64,000 nt of DNA from VRUE01 sp963720805 (GTDB lineage Bacteria > Actinomycetota > Thermoleophilia > Solirubrobacterales > 70-9). Below the pieces are notes generated by a model. That model saw only the letters and a list, made by a program, of their open reading frames with translations. It had not been told where the DNA came from and ran no database searches. Positions 32,702-39,389 of the stretch are shown one piece after another. Location of the stretch: contig CAVRGT010000011.1 in the NCBI GenBank assembly GCA_963720805.1, positions 1 through 64,000 on the forward strand, read 5' to 3'. Every line of letters begins with the position of its first letter. The first letter of the stretch is position 1. Made by a program: the position numbers and the translations under genes.

Positions 32702-33253
32702 ATGACGGAGCTCGGGCTTCTGGCCGAACAGGTTGATGCAAACGAGCGGACGCTGCGCCGGGCCTTTAACCAAGGGACTCTGCGGGCAGAGCGGCCCTCG
32801 CCACGAAAGCTGACCATCTCCTCGACGGAGAAACAGTATGTACGCCGCTCGTGGGCCCTCTTGGCGACCCTTCGGACAGCTCTGCGCACTGAGCCCAATG
32901 TCCGCTTCGCGCTGCTCTTCGGGTCTGCCGCTCGGGGCGAGGACACACCACAGAGCGATCTCGATCTGCTCGTTGAGATGCGCGCTCCAAGCTTGGAGCG
33001 AGTAGCCGACCTAAGCGTGAAGCTCGAAGGCCTTTTGGGTCGTCGCGTGGACATCGTGTCGATCGAAGAGGCCGAGGTGAATCCGCGGCTGCTTGGCGAT
33101 GCGGTGAGAGACGGACGGGTCCTGGTCGATCGCGAGGATCTCTGGGCCAGGCTTGGCGAGCGTAGGGACGCCTTGATCCGGCGGGGCCGTCAGCGAGACC
33201 GCCGCCGCACCCACGAGGCCCTGGCCGGGATCGATCGTTTTCTGGCGTCCTGA
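32702..33253 (+). CDS. MntA-like nucleotidyltransferase antitoxin with N-terminal HTH
   Basis: 183 residues. Residues about 3-50 look like a helix-turn-helix (LAEQVDANERTLRRAFNQGT). The minimal nucleotidyltransferase domain follows with the complete MNT signature G74-S75-x10-D86-L-D88 (FGSAARGEDTPQSDLDLLVE) and VDIVSIEEAEV with a third acidic position. In type VII HEPN/MNT systems MntA AMPylates the HepT toxin on a tyrosine and so neutralises it. The stop overlaps the toxin start (TGATG). The added HTH domain could give direct autoregulation, which canonical MntA lacks. Confidence 0.85.
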   Translation: MTELGLLAEQVDANERTLRRAFNQGTLRAERPSPRKLTISSTEKQYVRRSWALLATLRTALRTEPNVRFALLFGSAARGEDTPQSDLDLLVEMRAPSLERVADLSVKLEGLLGRRVDIVSIEEAEVNPRLLGDAVRDGRVLVDREDLWARLGERRDALIRRGRQRDRRRTHEALAGIDRFLAS

Positions 33254-33768
33254 TGGCAGGCCGGCCCCCGCGCAAGATGGACATTGTCCGTTGGCAACGT
33301 GAAATCGTCGACCACCTCGAGGATTTCCCGCGACAGCACGCAGCACTCGAGACCGCGATGGCGGCGTTTGGCGAGAGCTTCGAGCTGAAGCGGTTCAAGA
33401 CCGCCTATGAGACGAGGACCGACATGGAGGCCTACAACAGGGCGCAGGCGGTTGAGCGGGCCCTGGGACGCGTTCAGAACTACGTCGCCGACCTCGCCAT
33501 CGCGGGCGTCAAGTTGGCCAACCTGGAAGCTTCCGCGGTTGGAGATGAGAGCGCGGCCCAACGCGCCTTCGCAACGCTGCGAGACACCAAAGTGATCGAT
33601 GGCGCCCTCTGTCGCCGGTTGACCCGAGCTCAGAAGGCTCGGAGCATGGTCGAGCACTCCTATGTCGAGGTTCCTGCTGGGAACGTTCACCGAGCGGCCG
33701 AGCTGATATTCGGAAGCGCTCGCGAATTCATCGGGCCATATCGATCGTGGATTGGCGAGTTTTTGTAG
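33253..33768 (+). CDS. HEPN-domain toxin, HepT-like
   Basis: 171 residues, all-helical. The C-terminal part carries R130-x4-H135-x-Y137 (KARSMVEHSYVEVP), the RX4HXY RNase motif of HepT toxins whose Tyr is the AMPylation target of MntA. It is about 30 residues longer than typical HepT, mainly at the N-terminus (VRWQREIVDHLEDFPRQHAA). Start overlaps the antitoxin stop, so expression is coupled. A target RNA is not predictable. It is tail-to-tail with a FitA-type antitoxin remnant, overlapping it by about 40 bases. Confidence 0.78.
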   Translation: MAGRPPRKMDIVRWQREIVDHLEDFPRQHAALETAMAAFGESFELKRFKTAYETRTDMEAYNRAQAVERALGRVQNYVADLAIAGVKLANLEASAVGDESAAQRAFATLRDTKVIDGALCRRLTRAQKARSMVEHSYVEVPAGNVHRAAELIFGSAREFIGPYRSWIGEFL

Positions 33769-33943
33769 GCCGCAGCTCGGTGGTGATGTCGGAGCTGCCG
33801 CGGGCGCGAGCGCTGGCGAAGACGTCCTCGATCGTGGCCTGCTTGGCAAGCTCTTCGAGGTCGCGCTTGATGTAGTCGGAGAGCGAGAGGCCCTCGGCTG
33901 CGGCGCGAACCTTGAGCGTCCGGTGAACCTCGGTTGCGTTTCT
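33728..33943 (-). pseudogene. FitA/VapB-type ribbon-helix-helix antitoxin remnant
   Basis: The frame encodes TEVHRTLKVRAAAEGLSLSD and YIKRDLEELAKQATIEDVFA, the FitA-like antitoxin pattern (normally preceded by IQIRDVPD). Here the first strand is missing: upstream of RNATEVH the frame runs into the 3' end of rmlC without a sensible start. No PIN-domain toxin follows; the HepT gene is there instead. A truncated leftover of a VapBC/FitAB module is the best reading. Confidence 0.55.
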
Positions 33944-33945
33944 GC

Positions 33946-34494
33946 TCAGAAGGGCAGCGTCTCGCCGACTTCGGCGAGGGTCGGTGCGGCCTTGTCGCGC
34001 TCGGAGAGGAGCGGTTCCTCGACCGGCCACTCGACCCCGACGCCGAGGTCGTCCCAGGCGATGCCGGACTCGGTCGCCGGGTCGTAGGTGCTCGAGCAGA
34101 GGTAGGTGACATCCGCGACGTCGCTGAGCACGGCAAAGCCGTGACCGAAGCCGACCGGTACGAAGAGCTGGCGATGGGTCTCGTCGTCGAGCTCATAGCC
34201 CTCCCACTGGCCGTAAGTGGGCGAGCCGCGGCGCAAGTCGACGGCGACGTCGAAGATCTTGCCGCGCGGGCAGCGGACCAGCTTCGCCTGGCCGGGCTCG
34301 GTCTGGAAGTGCAGGCCGCGCAGGGTGCCCGCCGAGGAGCGCGAGTGGTTGTGCTGGACAAACTCGACCTCGACCCCGTGCTCGGCCCAGAGGTCGCGGC
34401 GGTAGGTCTCGACCATGAAGCCGCGCTCGTCGCCGTGGACGGTCGGCCCGAGCAGGACGACGCCGTCGAGCTTGGTCGGCAGGCGCTCCAGCAC
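33946..34494 (-). CDS. rmlC: dTDP-4-dehydrorhamnose 3,5-epimerase
   Basis: 182 residues from a GTG that overlaps the rmlB stop (TAGTG). A cupin fold: LDGVVLLGPTVHGDERGFMV then ETYRR, FVQHNHSRSSAGTLRGLHFQ (catalytic His region), KLVRCPRGKIFDVAVDLRRG and FVPVGFGHGFAVLSDVADV. It converts dTDP-4-keto-6-deoxyglucose to the L-lyxo isomer, third step of dTDP-L-rhamnose synthesis. The reading frame is intact, unlike its neighbours rmlB and rmlD. It is translationally coupled to the downstream half of rmlB. Confidence 0.92.
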   Translation of the reverse strand: MLERLPTKLDGVVLLGPTVHGDERGFMVETYRRDLWAEHGVEVEFVQHNHSRSSAGTLRGLHFQTEPGQAKLVRCPRGKIFDVAVDLRRGSPTYGQWEGYELDDETHRQLFVPVGFGHGFAVLSDVADVTYLCSSTYDPATESGIAWDDLGVGVEWPVEEPLLSERDKAAPTLAEVGETLPF

Positions 34495-35477
34495 TAGCCC
34501 AGGGCCTTGCCGTACTGCTTTTCGTAGTACTCGCGGTACTCGCCGGAGCGGATCGGGCCCCACCAATCCTCGTTGTCGCGGTACCAGGCGACGGTCTTCT
34601 CCAGCCCCTCGGCGAAGTGGACCTGGGCCTCCCAGCCCAGCTGCTCCTTCAGCTTGGCCGAGGAGAGCGAGTAGCGGCGGTCGTGGCCGGGGCGATCGGC
34701 GACGTATTCGATCAGCGACTCGTCTTTGCCGGTCAGCTCGATCACGCGCTTGATCACCTCGATGTTCTCGCACTCGTCGGGGCCGCCGACGTTGTAGGCC
34801 TCGCCTGCCTTGCCCTTGCTCAGCACCGTGTGGATGCCGCGGCAGAAGTCCTCGACGTAGAGCCAGTTGCGGACCTGCTTACCGTCGCCGTAGACAGGCA
34901 GCGAGTCGCCGTGCAGGGCGTTGAGCGCGATCAGCGGGATCAGCTTCTCGGGGTACTGGCGCGGGCCGTAGTTGTTGGAGCCGCGCACGATCGAGGCGTC
35001 GATGCCGTAGGTGTGGACGTGGGCGGTGACGAGCAGGTCGCCGGCGGTCTTGGTCGCCGAGTAGGGCGAGGAGGGGTCGAGCGGCGAGGTCTCGGTGAAG
35101 GAGCCCTACTCGATCGAGCCGTAGACCTCGTCGGTGGAGACCTGCAGGTAGCGGCCGACGCCGAGCTCGCGGGCGGCGTCGAGCAGGGTGCCGGTGCCGA
35201 TCACGTGGGTGCGGGCGAAGGCGTCCTGGTCATCGATCGAGCGATCGACGTGAGACTCGGCGGCGAAGTTGACGACCGCGTCGCAGCCCTCCATCGCTTC
35301 GCGCACTACGGCCGGGTCCTCGATCGCGCCGACGACGAGGTCGGTCCCCTCGGGCAGGTTCTCGCGGCGGCCGGCGTAGGTGAGCTTGTCGAGCACGCGG
35401 ATCTCATGCTCGGCACCGGCGAGCCGCACGTAGGTTGAACCGATGAAACCGGCGGCGCCGGTGACGAGGAGCTTCAT
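34494..35477 (-). pseudogene. rmlB: dTDP-glucose 4,6-dehydratase interrupted by an amber stop
   Basis: The frame from MKLLVTGAAGFIGSTYVRL is a complete RmlB in one continuous frame except for TAG at 35106-35108. Before it: Rossmann motif GAAGFIG and the catalytic STDEVYG. After it: GSFTETSPLDPSSPYSATK (the YxxxK pair), RGSNNYGPRQYPEKLIPLIA and a normal C-terminus. The expected codon is Glu (VYGSIE-E-GSFTE), so a single G-to-T change explains the stop. The truncated product lacks YxxxK and would be inactive. It may be a true mutation or an assembly error; no suppressor for UAG was found here. Confidence 0.88.
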
Positions 35478-35515
35478 GGGGGGCGGAAGACTAGCGATCA
35501 CGAAACGACAAGACC

Positions 35516-35619
35516 CGCCGGAGCGGGTCGAGTCTGGCGACGCGGGGGCTACCCCGCAGGTGATTGATACCCGTGATCCAGGCTATCACGACCCACCCCA
35601 GACTCAACCCGTTCCGGCG
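35516..35619. ncRNA. Structured element: 22-bp stem enclosing two small hairpins
   Basis: Bases 35516-35537 pair with 35598-35619 at 20 of 22 positions (arms include GGGTCGAGTCTGG and CCAGACTCAACCC). The enclosed 60 bases hold GCGGGG-GCTA-CCCCGC (35542-35557) and GTGAT-N7-ATCAC (35573-35589), giving a multi-branch fold on either strand. A competing local hairpin GACCCGC-CGGA-GCGGGTC exists at the left edge. It lies between the tRNA and rmlB, in what would be the rmlB leader on the minus strand. It could be a regulatory RNA, a processing signal or a small mobile repeat; no known Rfam family was recognised. Confidence 0.5.
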
Positions 35620-35628
35620 ATCTTTTTG

Positions 35629-35716
35629 CGGAGGGCGCCGGACTCGAACCGGATCCGATGCTAGTCGGACAGAGTGAGTGTCAATCACTTGAAGACACCC
35701 GTCTTCTTCGCCCTCC
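35629..35716 (-). tRNA. Class II tRNA with 8/4 arm layout (allo-tRNA-like), anticodon GAC
   Basis: 88 bases fold as follows. Acceptor GGAGGGCG/CGCCCTCC (8 bp, perfect), linker AA, D-arm GAAGAC-GGGT-GTCTTC (6 bp, 4-base loop), anticodon arm AGTGA-TTGACAC-TCACT (anticodon GAC). A long variable arm GTCCGA-CTAGCA-TCGGAT follows, then T-arm CCGG-TTCGAGT-CCGG (4 bp) and discriminator G; CCA is not encoded. The 8+4 acceptor/T branch, six-base-pair D-stem and long variable arm are those of selenocysteine-like and published allo-tRNAs, not of tRNA-Val. Long variable arm plus G73 suggests charging by seryl-tRNA synthetase (inference). The canonical tRNA-Sec anticodon UCA cannot be formed in the loop. 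Confidence 0.7.
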
Positions 35717-35780
35717 TGGCGGCGAGCCTAACAGTGAATTTCTGCCTAAATCTCGATGTATGCGTTTTGACACACTTTGT

Positions 35781-35797
35781 TTTCACTTCGAGTGAAA
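35781..35797. promoter_or_regulatory. Palindrome upstream of the tRNA gene
   Basis: TTTCACT-TCG-AGTGAAA is a perfect seven-base dyad in an AT-rich stretch (about 35730-35800) that separates the tRNA from the end of rmlD. Its position, 65-80 bases before the 5' end of the tRNA, fits an operator or activator site for the tRNA/rml transcript. Confidence 0.35.
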
Positions 35798-35818
35798 TCG
35801 GCGAGGAGAGAGGACGAA

Positions 35819-36674
35819 CTACGCGGCCGCCTCACGCTCGGTGGCGCGCTGGGAGAGGTAGGCGGCGAGCCCGTCGCGCCAGGACGGCAGCTCGATCGCG
35901 TGTTCGCGCTGGCTGGTGAGCGCTGAGTAGGCCGGGCGCGGGGCCGGGCGGCCGAGCATCTCGGTCGTTCGCGGAGATGACCCGGCACTCGACCTTGGCC
36001 TGCTCGAATATCTCGCGCGCGAAGTCGTACCAGGAGCAGGTGCCGGCGGCGGCCATGTGGTGGATGCCGAACTCGACCCCCTCGATCAGGCGGACGATGC
36101 CGTAGGCGAGGTGCCAGGTGTAGGTGGGCGAGCCGACCTGGTCGCGCACGACCAAGACCTCGTTTTGGGTCGAGGCGAGGCGCAGCATCGTCTCGACGAA
36201 GTTGGAGCCGCCGATGCCGAAGAGCCAGGAGGAGCGGACGACGAAGTGGCGCTTATTGGCCGCCGCGGTGGCTTCCTCGCCGGCGAGCTTGGTGCGCCCG
36301 TAGGCCGAGAGCGGCGCGGTCTGGTCGGTTTCGACGTAAGGCGCGCCCTTGCTGCCGTCGAAGACGTAATCGCTGGAGACGAAGACGATGCTGGCGCCCA
36401 CCGCGGCGGCGGCCGTGGCGACGTTGCCGGCTGCGGTGCCGTTGACGGCGAGCGCCGCCTCCTCGGACTCCTCGGCACCGTCGACGTCAGTCCAGGCGGC
36501 GCAGTTGATCACCACGTCGGGCCGCTCAAGCTCGAACTTCGCGCCGAGCGCATCCGGCTCCGTGATGTCGAGCTCGGTGTGGCCGAAGCCGACCACGTCG
36601 TGGCCGGCGTTGCCGGCGGCGAGGACGACATCGCGGCCGAGCATTCCGCCGGCGCCTGTGACGAGGACCTTCAT
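35819..36674 (-). pseudogene. rmlD: dTDP-4-dehydrorhamnose reductase with C-terminal frameshift
   Basis: MKVLVTGAGGMLGRDVVLAA, NCAAWTDVDGAEESEEAALA, FVSSDYVFDGSKGAPYVETD and SAYGRTKLAGEE (YxxxK) are canonical RmlD, which reduces the 4-keto sugar to dTDP-L-rhamnose. At about 35968 an extra base (GCGAACGACC for GCGACGACC on the coding strand) shifts the frame. The original frame continues EMLGRPAPRPAYSALTSQRE and ends ATEREAAA with a stop at 35819. As read, about 45 C-terminal residues, including the substrate-binding RPxxSxL region, are replaced by an unrelated Arg-rich tail ending at 35832. Confidence 0.85.
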
Positions 36675-36717
36675 CGGCCGGAAGGGTATCGGCGTCTCAA
36701 GGTTCAAGCAGCGCCAC

Positions 36718-37890
36718 CTAAAGCTGATAGGAGCGCCGCATGAAGCGGTCAAATTGCGGCACCGTGAAGGCTGCGAGGCCGTGGCCCGGGGTGTAGAGCA
36801 GGCCCTTGTCGATCAGGCGCGATCGGGTGGGGCCCATCTGCTCAGATGTGCGATCCAGGAGGGCGGCGACATCCTTGGCTTGCTGGGGCTCTGGGCCAAG
36901 CTCGGCCATAGCCCTCATATAGCGCAACTCCAGCTCTGTGGTTCGCTCTGCGCGGACACGAAAGAAGCTGCCATCGAGCTTTGCCTCCACGGCCACGCGT
37001 GCGTCCTTGACGTTGCTCTCGGTAATCGGCGATGACTCTGCGAAGCTCCACAACACGTTTCCGTACTCCTGTAGGAAGTAGGGATATCCCTCGGTGTAGT
37101 CGATGATCGCCTCGACTGCCTTCTCCTCGTATGCAATGCCCAACCGCTCGGCTGGGTCAACCAGCGCCTGCTCCGCCTCGGCGGCAGAGAGTCGACCGAT
37201 CTGCGGGAACTTGAACAGTCGCTCGGCGTAGGACTTAGCCTCGCCGGCAAGACGCGGAAGCTGTGGCAACCCCGCGCCAACCAGCGTAATTGGGAGCTGG
37301 CGCTGAACGGTCTTGTGGAGAGCCGCGATTAGCGCCTCTAGCTCCGGCGTAGTAAGAAAATGCACCTCGTCGATGAGAAAGACCACGCCGCTCTGGTGTT
37401 CGCGCGCCGCCTCTCCGAGGGCGACCAAAAGGTCCGTCATATCGTCATCGAGCTCGCCACTGTCCGCAAATCCCTCGGCCGCCTCAACGTCGAGCCCTGC
37501 GCTCAGCGTTCCATCGCTTGCCACAGTGATCTGGAAGGACTTAAGGACAGCTGCAGCTCGAGCGGCGTGCTCCCTCCAACGCGCCCTAGGCGCGAGCTGA
37601 AAGAGGGCCCGGCGAACAAGCTGGGCCATTCGCGTACCGAACTCGGTGCTCTTGGTGATCTCCGCCTCGACCGTGGTCCAATCCCGCTCTCGTGCTCGCT
37701 CCTCGAAGCTCGTCAACAGCACGGTCTTGCCGACTCCCCGAAGGCCGGTGATCAACATCGACTGCTCGGTGTGACCGCGGCGCAATCGGTCGAGGAGGAT
37801 CTCAAAGGACTCCATCTCAGCATCACGTCCGACCAATGCCGGCGGACGAGCGCCCGCATTAGGCGTGTACGGATTGTCGTGTGGGCGCAC
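36718..37890 (-). CDS. AAA+ ATPase (Orc1/Cdc6-like, STAND-type)
   Basis: 390 residues, GTG start. N-terminus NPYTPNAGARPPALVGRDAE, Walker A in SMLITGLRGVGKTVLLTSFE, Walker B in SGVVFLIDEVHFLTTPELEA, sensor-like ITLVGAGLPQLPRLAGEAKS. The C-terminal third is a winged helix (AMAELGPEPQQAKDVAALLD, SRLIDKGLLYTPGHGLAAFT). Such single-gene ATPases are widespread mobile-type accessory genes in actinobacteria; their role is not established. With the following gene it interrupts the rml cluster. A dyad lies upstream of the start, suggesting autoregulation. Confidence 0.82.
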   Translation of the reverse strand: MRPHDNPYTPNAGARPPALVGRDAEMESFEILLDRLRRGHTEQSMLITGLRGVGKTVLLTSFEERARERDWTTVEAEITKSTEFGTRMAQLVRRALFQLAPRARWREHAARAAAVLKSFQITVASDGTLSAGLDVEAAEGFADSGELDDDMTDLLVALGEAAREHQSGVVFLIDEVHFLTTPELEALIAALHKTVQRQLPITLVGAGLPQLPRLAGEAKSYAERLFKFPQIGRLSAAEAEQALVDPAERLGIAYEEKAVEAIIDYTEGYPYFLQEYGNVLWSFAESSPITESNVKDARVAVEAKLDGSFFRVRAERTTELELRYMRAMAELGPEPQQAKDVAALLDRTSEQMGPTRSRLIDKGLLYTPGHGLAAFTVPQFDRFMRRSYQL

Positions 37891-37917
37891 GCCGCAACCT
37901 TATCAACCTTTTCAAGC

Positions 37918-37936
37918 TTTATCGAAAGTTGATAAA
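37918..37936. promoter_or_regulatory. TTTATC-N7-GATAAA dyad upstream of the AAA+ ATPase
   Basis: TTTATC-GAAAGTT-GATAAA lies 28 bases before the ATPase start in a short AT-rich island, and a second TTATCAACC half-site sits closer to the gene (37900-37908). The repeated GTTGATAA half-sites suggest an operator for a dimeric regulator. Confidence 0.4.
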
Positions 37937-37989
37937 CCACGCAAAGATTGAAAAGGGGCCGGCTTCGTCCTCGCCGAGGCTCAGATGCG

Positions 37990-39291
37990 TCACGGACCGA
38001 GCACCGACGCCGGCACGACCGCGATGCCGTCCTCGCGCCGGTACGCCTCTCTGCCGGTCGTCACCACAGCGGCGTCGGCGAGCTCGTCTCCCAGCTTTTC
38101 CCGCAGCCAGAGCAGCTGACGTACGTCGCGGTCGTCGACCACAGCGCCGAGCTTTACCTCGATCGCAACCACCGCTTGGCCGCGCTCGACGATCAGATCC
38201 ACCTCATGCTCTCCTCGACGGGTGCGAAGGTGCCCGACTCGGGCCTCGATCCCCTGCGCGTAGACGCGAACGCTCTGGGTGACAAGGGACTCGAACAGCG
38301 CCCCGAGCAAGGTGCCATCGCGAACGACGCTCGGTTGCGCTGGCGCAGCCCGCAGGAGGGCGTCCACGTCCACTCCCAAGAGCCGAGCCGCCAGCGCGGG
38401 GTCGACGAGATGGTGCTTGGCAGGCGAGGCAAGCTGCCTGAGCTGGTTGCGAGTGGGCAGCCAGGGCTGCAATGGATCGAGGACCCAGAGGCGCTCGAGG
38501 ATGTCGCGAAATGCCAGGGCGGTCACCCTGGAGGGCTTATTCACCTCGTCGCACGTCGCCGCGTCGCGAATCTTCTCGAAACTTGCCGTGGTCGCGGTCG
38601 CGGCCGCGTACGCCGCCATCCAACGACGCAGAGTCGCCGGTCGCCGCACCCTGCGACCGAGATCCTCGAACTCCCGCTCGACGATGTGGTCCACGTATCC
38701 GTCCAACTGGGCACGGGCCAGGCGGGAAGGAAGCTCGCGGATACCCGGGAAACCCGAGCGAAGAATCTCCTCGACGTAATCCTCGAGCCGAACGTTGGTG
38801 CTTCCCTCAAGGCGAGCGCGTTGCCCGTCAAGCAGGTGAGCCAGGCTTACCGTCGGGGTTCCAACGCCGCGCTCGAGAATCGTCATCGGGCGCATCCGAA
38901 CCCTGACGATCCTTCCCGCTCCCGAGTGAGTCGGCAGTTCCGTCGGGGTCGCGGATCCGGTCAACAGGAAACTGCCGGCGCCGGCGCCGTCGTCCACGGC
39001 GCGGCGGACCCGGTCAAAGGACTCGGGCATTCGCTGCCACTCGTCGATCAGCGTCGGCTTTTGCGCCTCGACGAGCCGCTGCGAATCTCCCTCGGCTATC
39101 GCGCGCTCGGCCGCATTGTCGAGCCGGAACGCACTGGCAGCACGCCGTAGCGCAGTGGCGGTCTTACCCACCGCCTTCGCGCCTTCGATCGAGACGGCCG
39201 GAAGGCCGGCAAACAGCTCGTCGAGCTCACCATCGACGATGCGGAAGCGGTAGTCGACCCTCGGCTCCGCGCCAGTCCGATCTGCTTCCAT
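37990..39291 (-). CDS. AAA_14/DUF4143 ATPase
   Basis: 433 residues. The N-terminal ATPase has Walker A in AVSIEGAKAVGKTATALRRA, Walker B in KPTLIDEWQRMPESFDRVRR and FLLTGSATPTELPTHSGAGR. The C-terminal DUF4143 domain includes VEEILRSGFPGIRELPSRLA, a winged-helix-like middle and a nuclease-like segment GEHEVDLIVERGQAVVAIEV then K (D-E-x-K order). The family is common in mobile or defence-related contexts, but no function is established. It lies 99 bases upstream of the other ATPase gene on the same strand. Confidence 0.85.
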   Translation of the reverse strand: MEADRTGAEPRVDYRFRIVDGELDELFAGLPAVSIEGAKAVGKTATALRRAASAFRLDNAAERAIAEGDSQRLVEAQKPTLIDEWQRMPESFDRVRRAVDDGAGAGSFLLTGSATPTELPTHSGAGRIVRVRMRPMTILERGVGTPTVSLAHLLDGQRARLEGSTNVRLEDYVEEILRSGFPGIRELPSRLARAQLDGYVDHIVEREFEDLGRRVRRPATLRRWMAAYAAATATTASFEKIRDAATCDEVNKPSRVTALAFRDILERLWVLDPLQPWLPTRNQLRQLASPAKHHLVDPALAARLLGVDVDALLRAAPAQPSVVRDGTLLGALFESLVTQSVRVYAQGIEARVGHLRTRRGEHEVDLIVERGQAVVAIEVKLGAVVDDRDVRQLLWLREKLGDELADAAVVTTGREAYRREDGIAVVPASVLGP

Positions 39292-39389
39292 AATTCAACT
39301 ATACAGATTTTCGGACTTGTACTTTACGTATTTACTGCCCGTTACCTTACAGTTTTTCGCTCAGTTGTCTCACAACTTATCGCGAAGAG

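Noticed and set aside
35629..35716. Selenocysteine tRNA (UCA anticodon), suggested by TTCAA and the 6-bp D-stem
   Set aside because: CTTCAAG overlaps the 3' strand of the D-stem, and the bases flanking it (GGTGT and TGATT) cannot pair as an anticodon stem. The only good five-base-pair stem gives loop TTGACAC. No selA, selB or SECIS-like context was seen.
35660..35716. Alternative stem GGGTGTC/GACACTC with an 11-base loop
   Set aside because: It would destroy both the D-stem and the anticodon stem, and the loop size is not tRNA-like. It is kept only as a possible competing fold.
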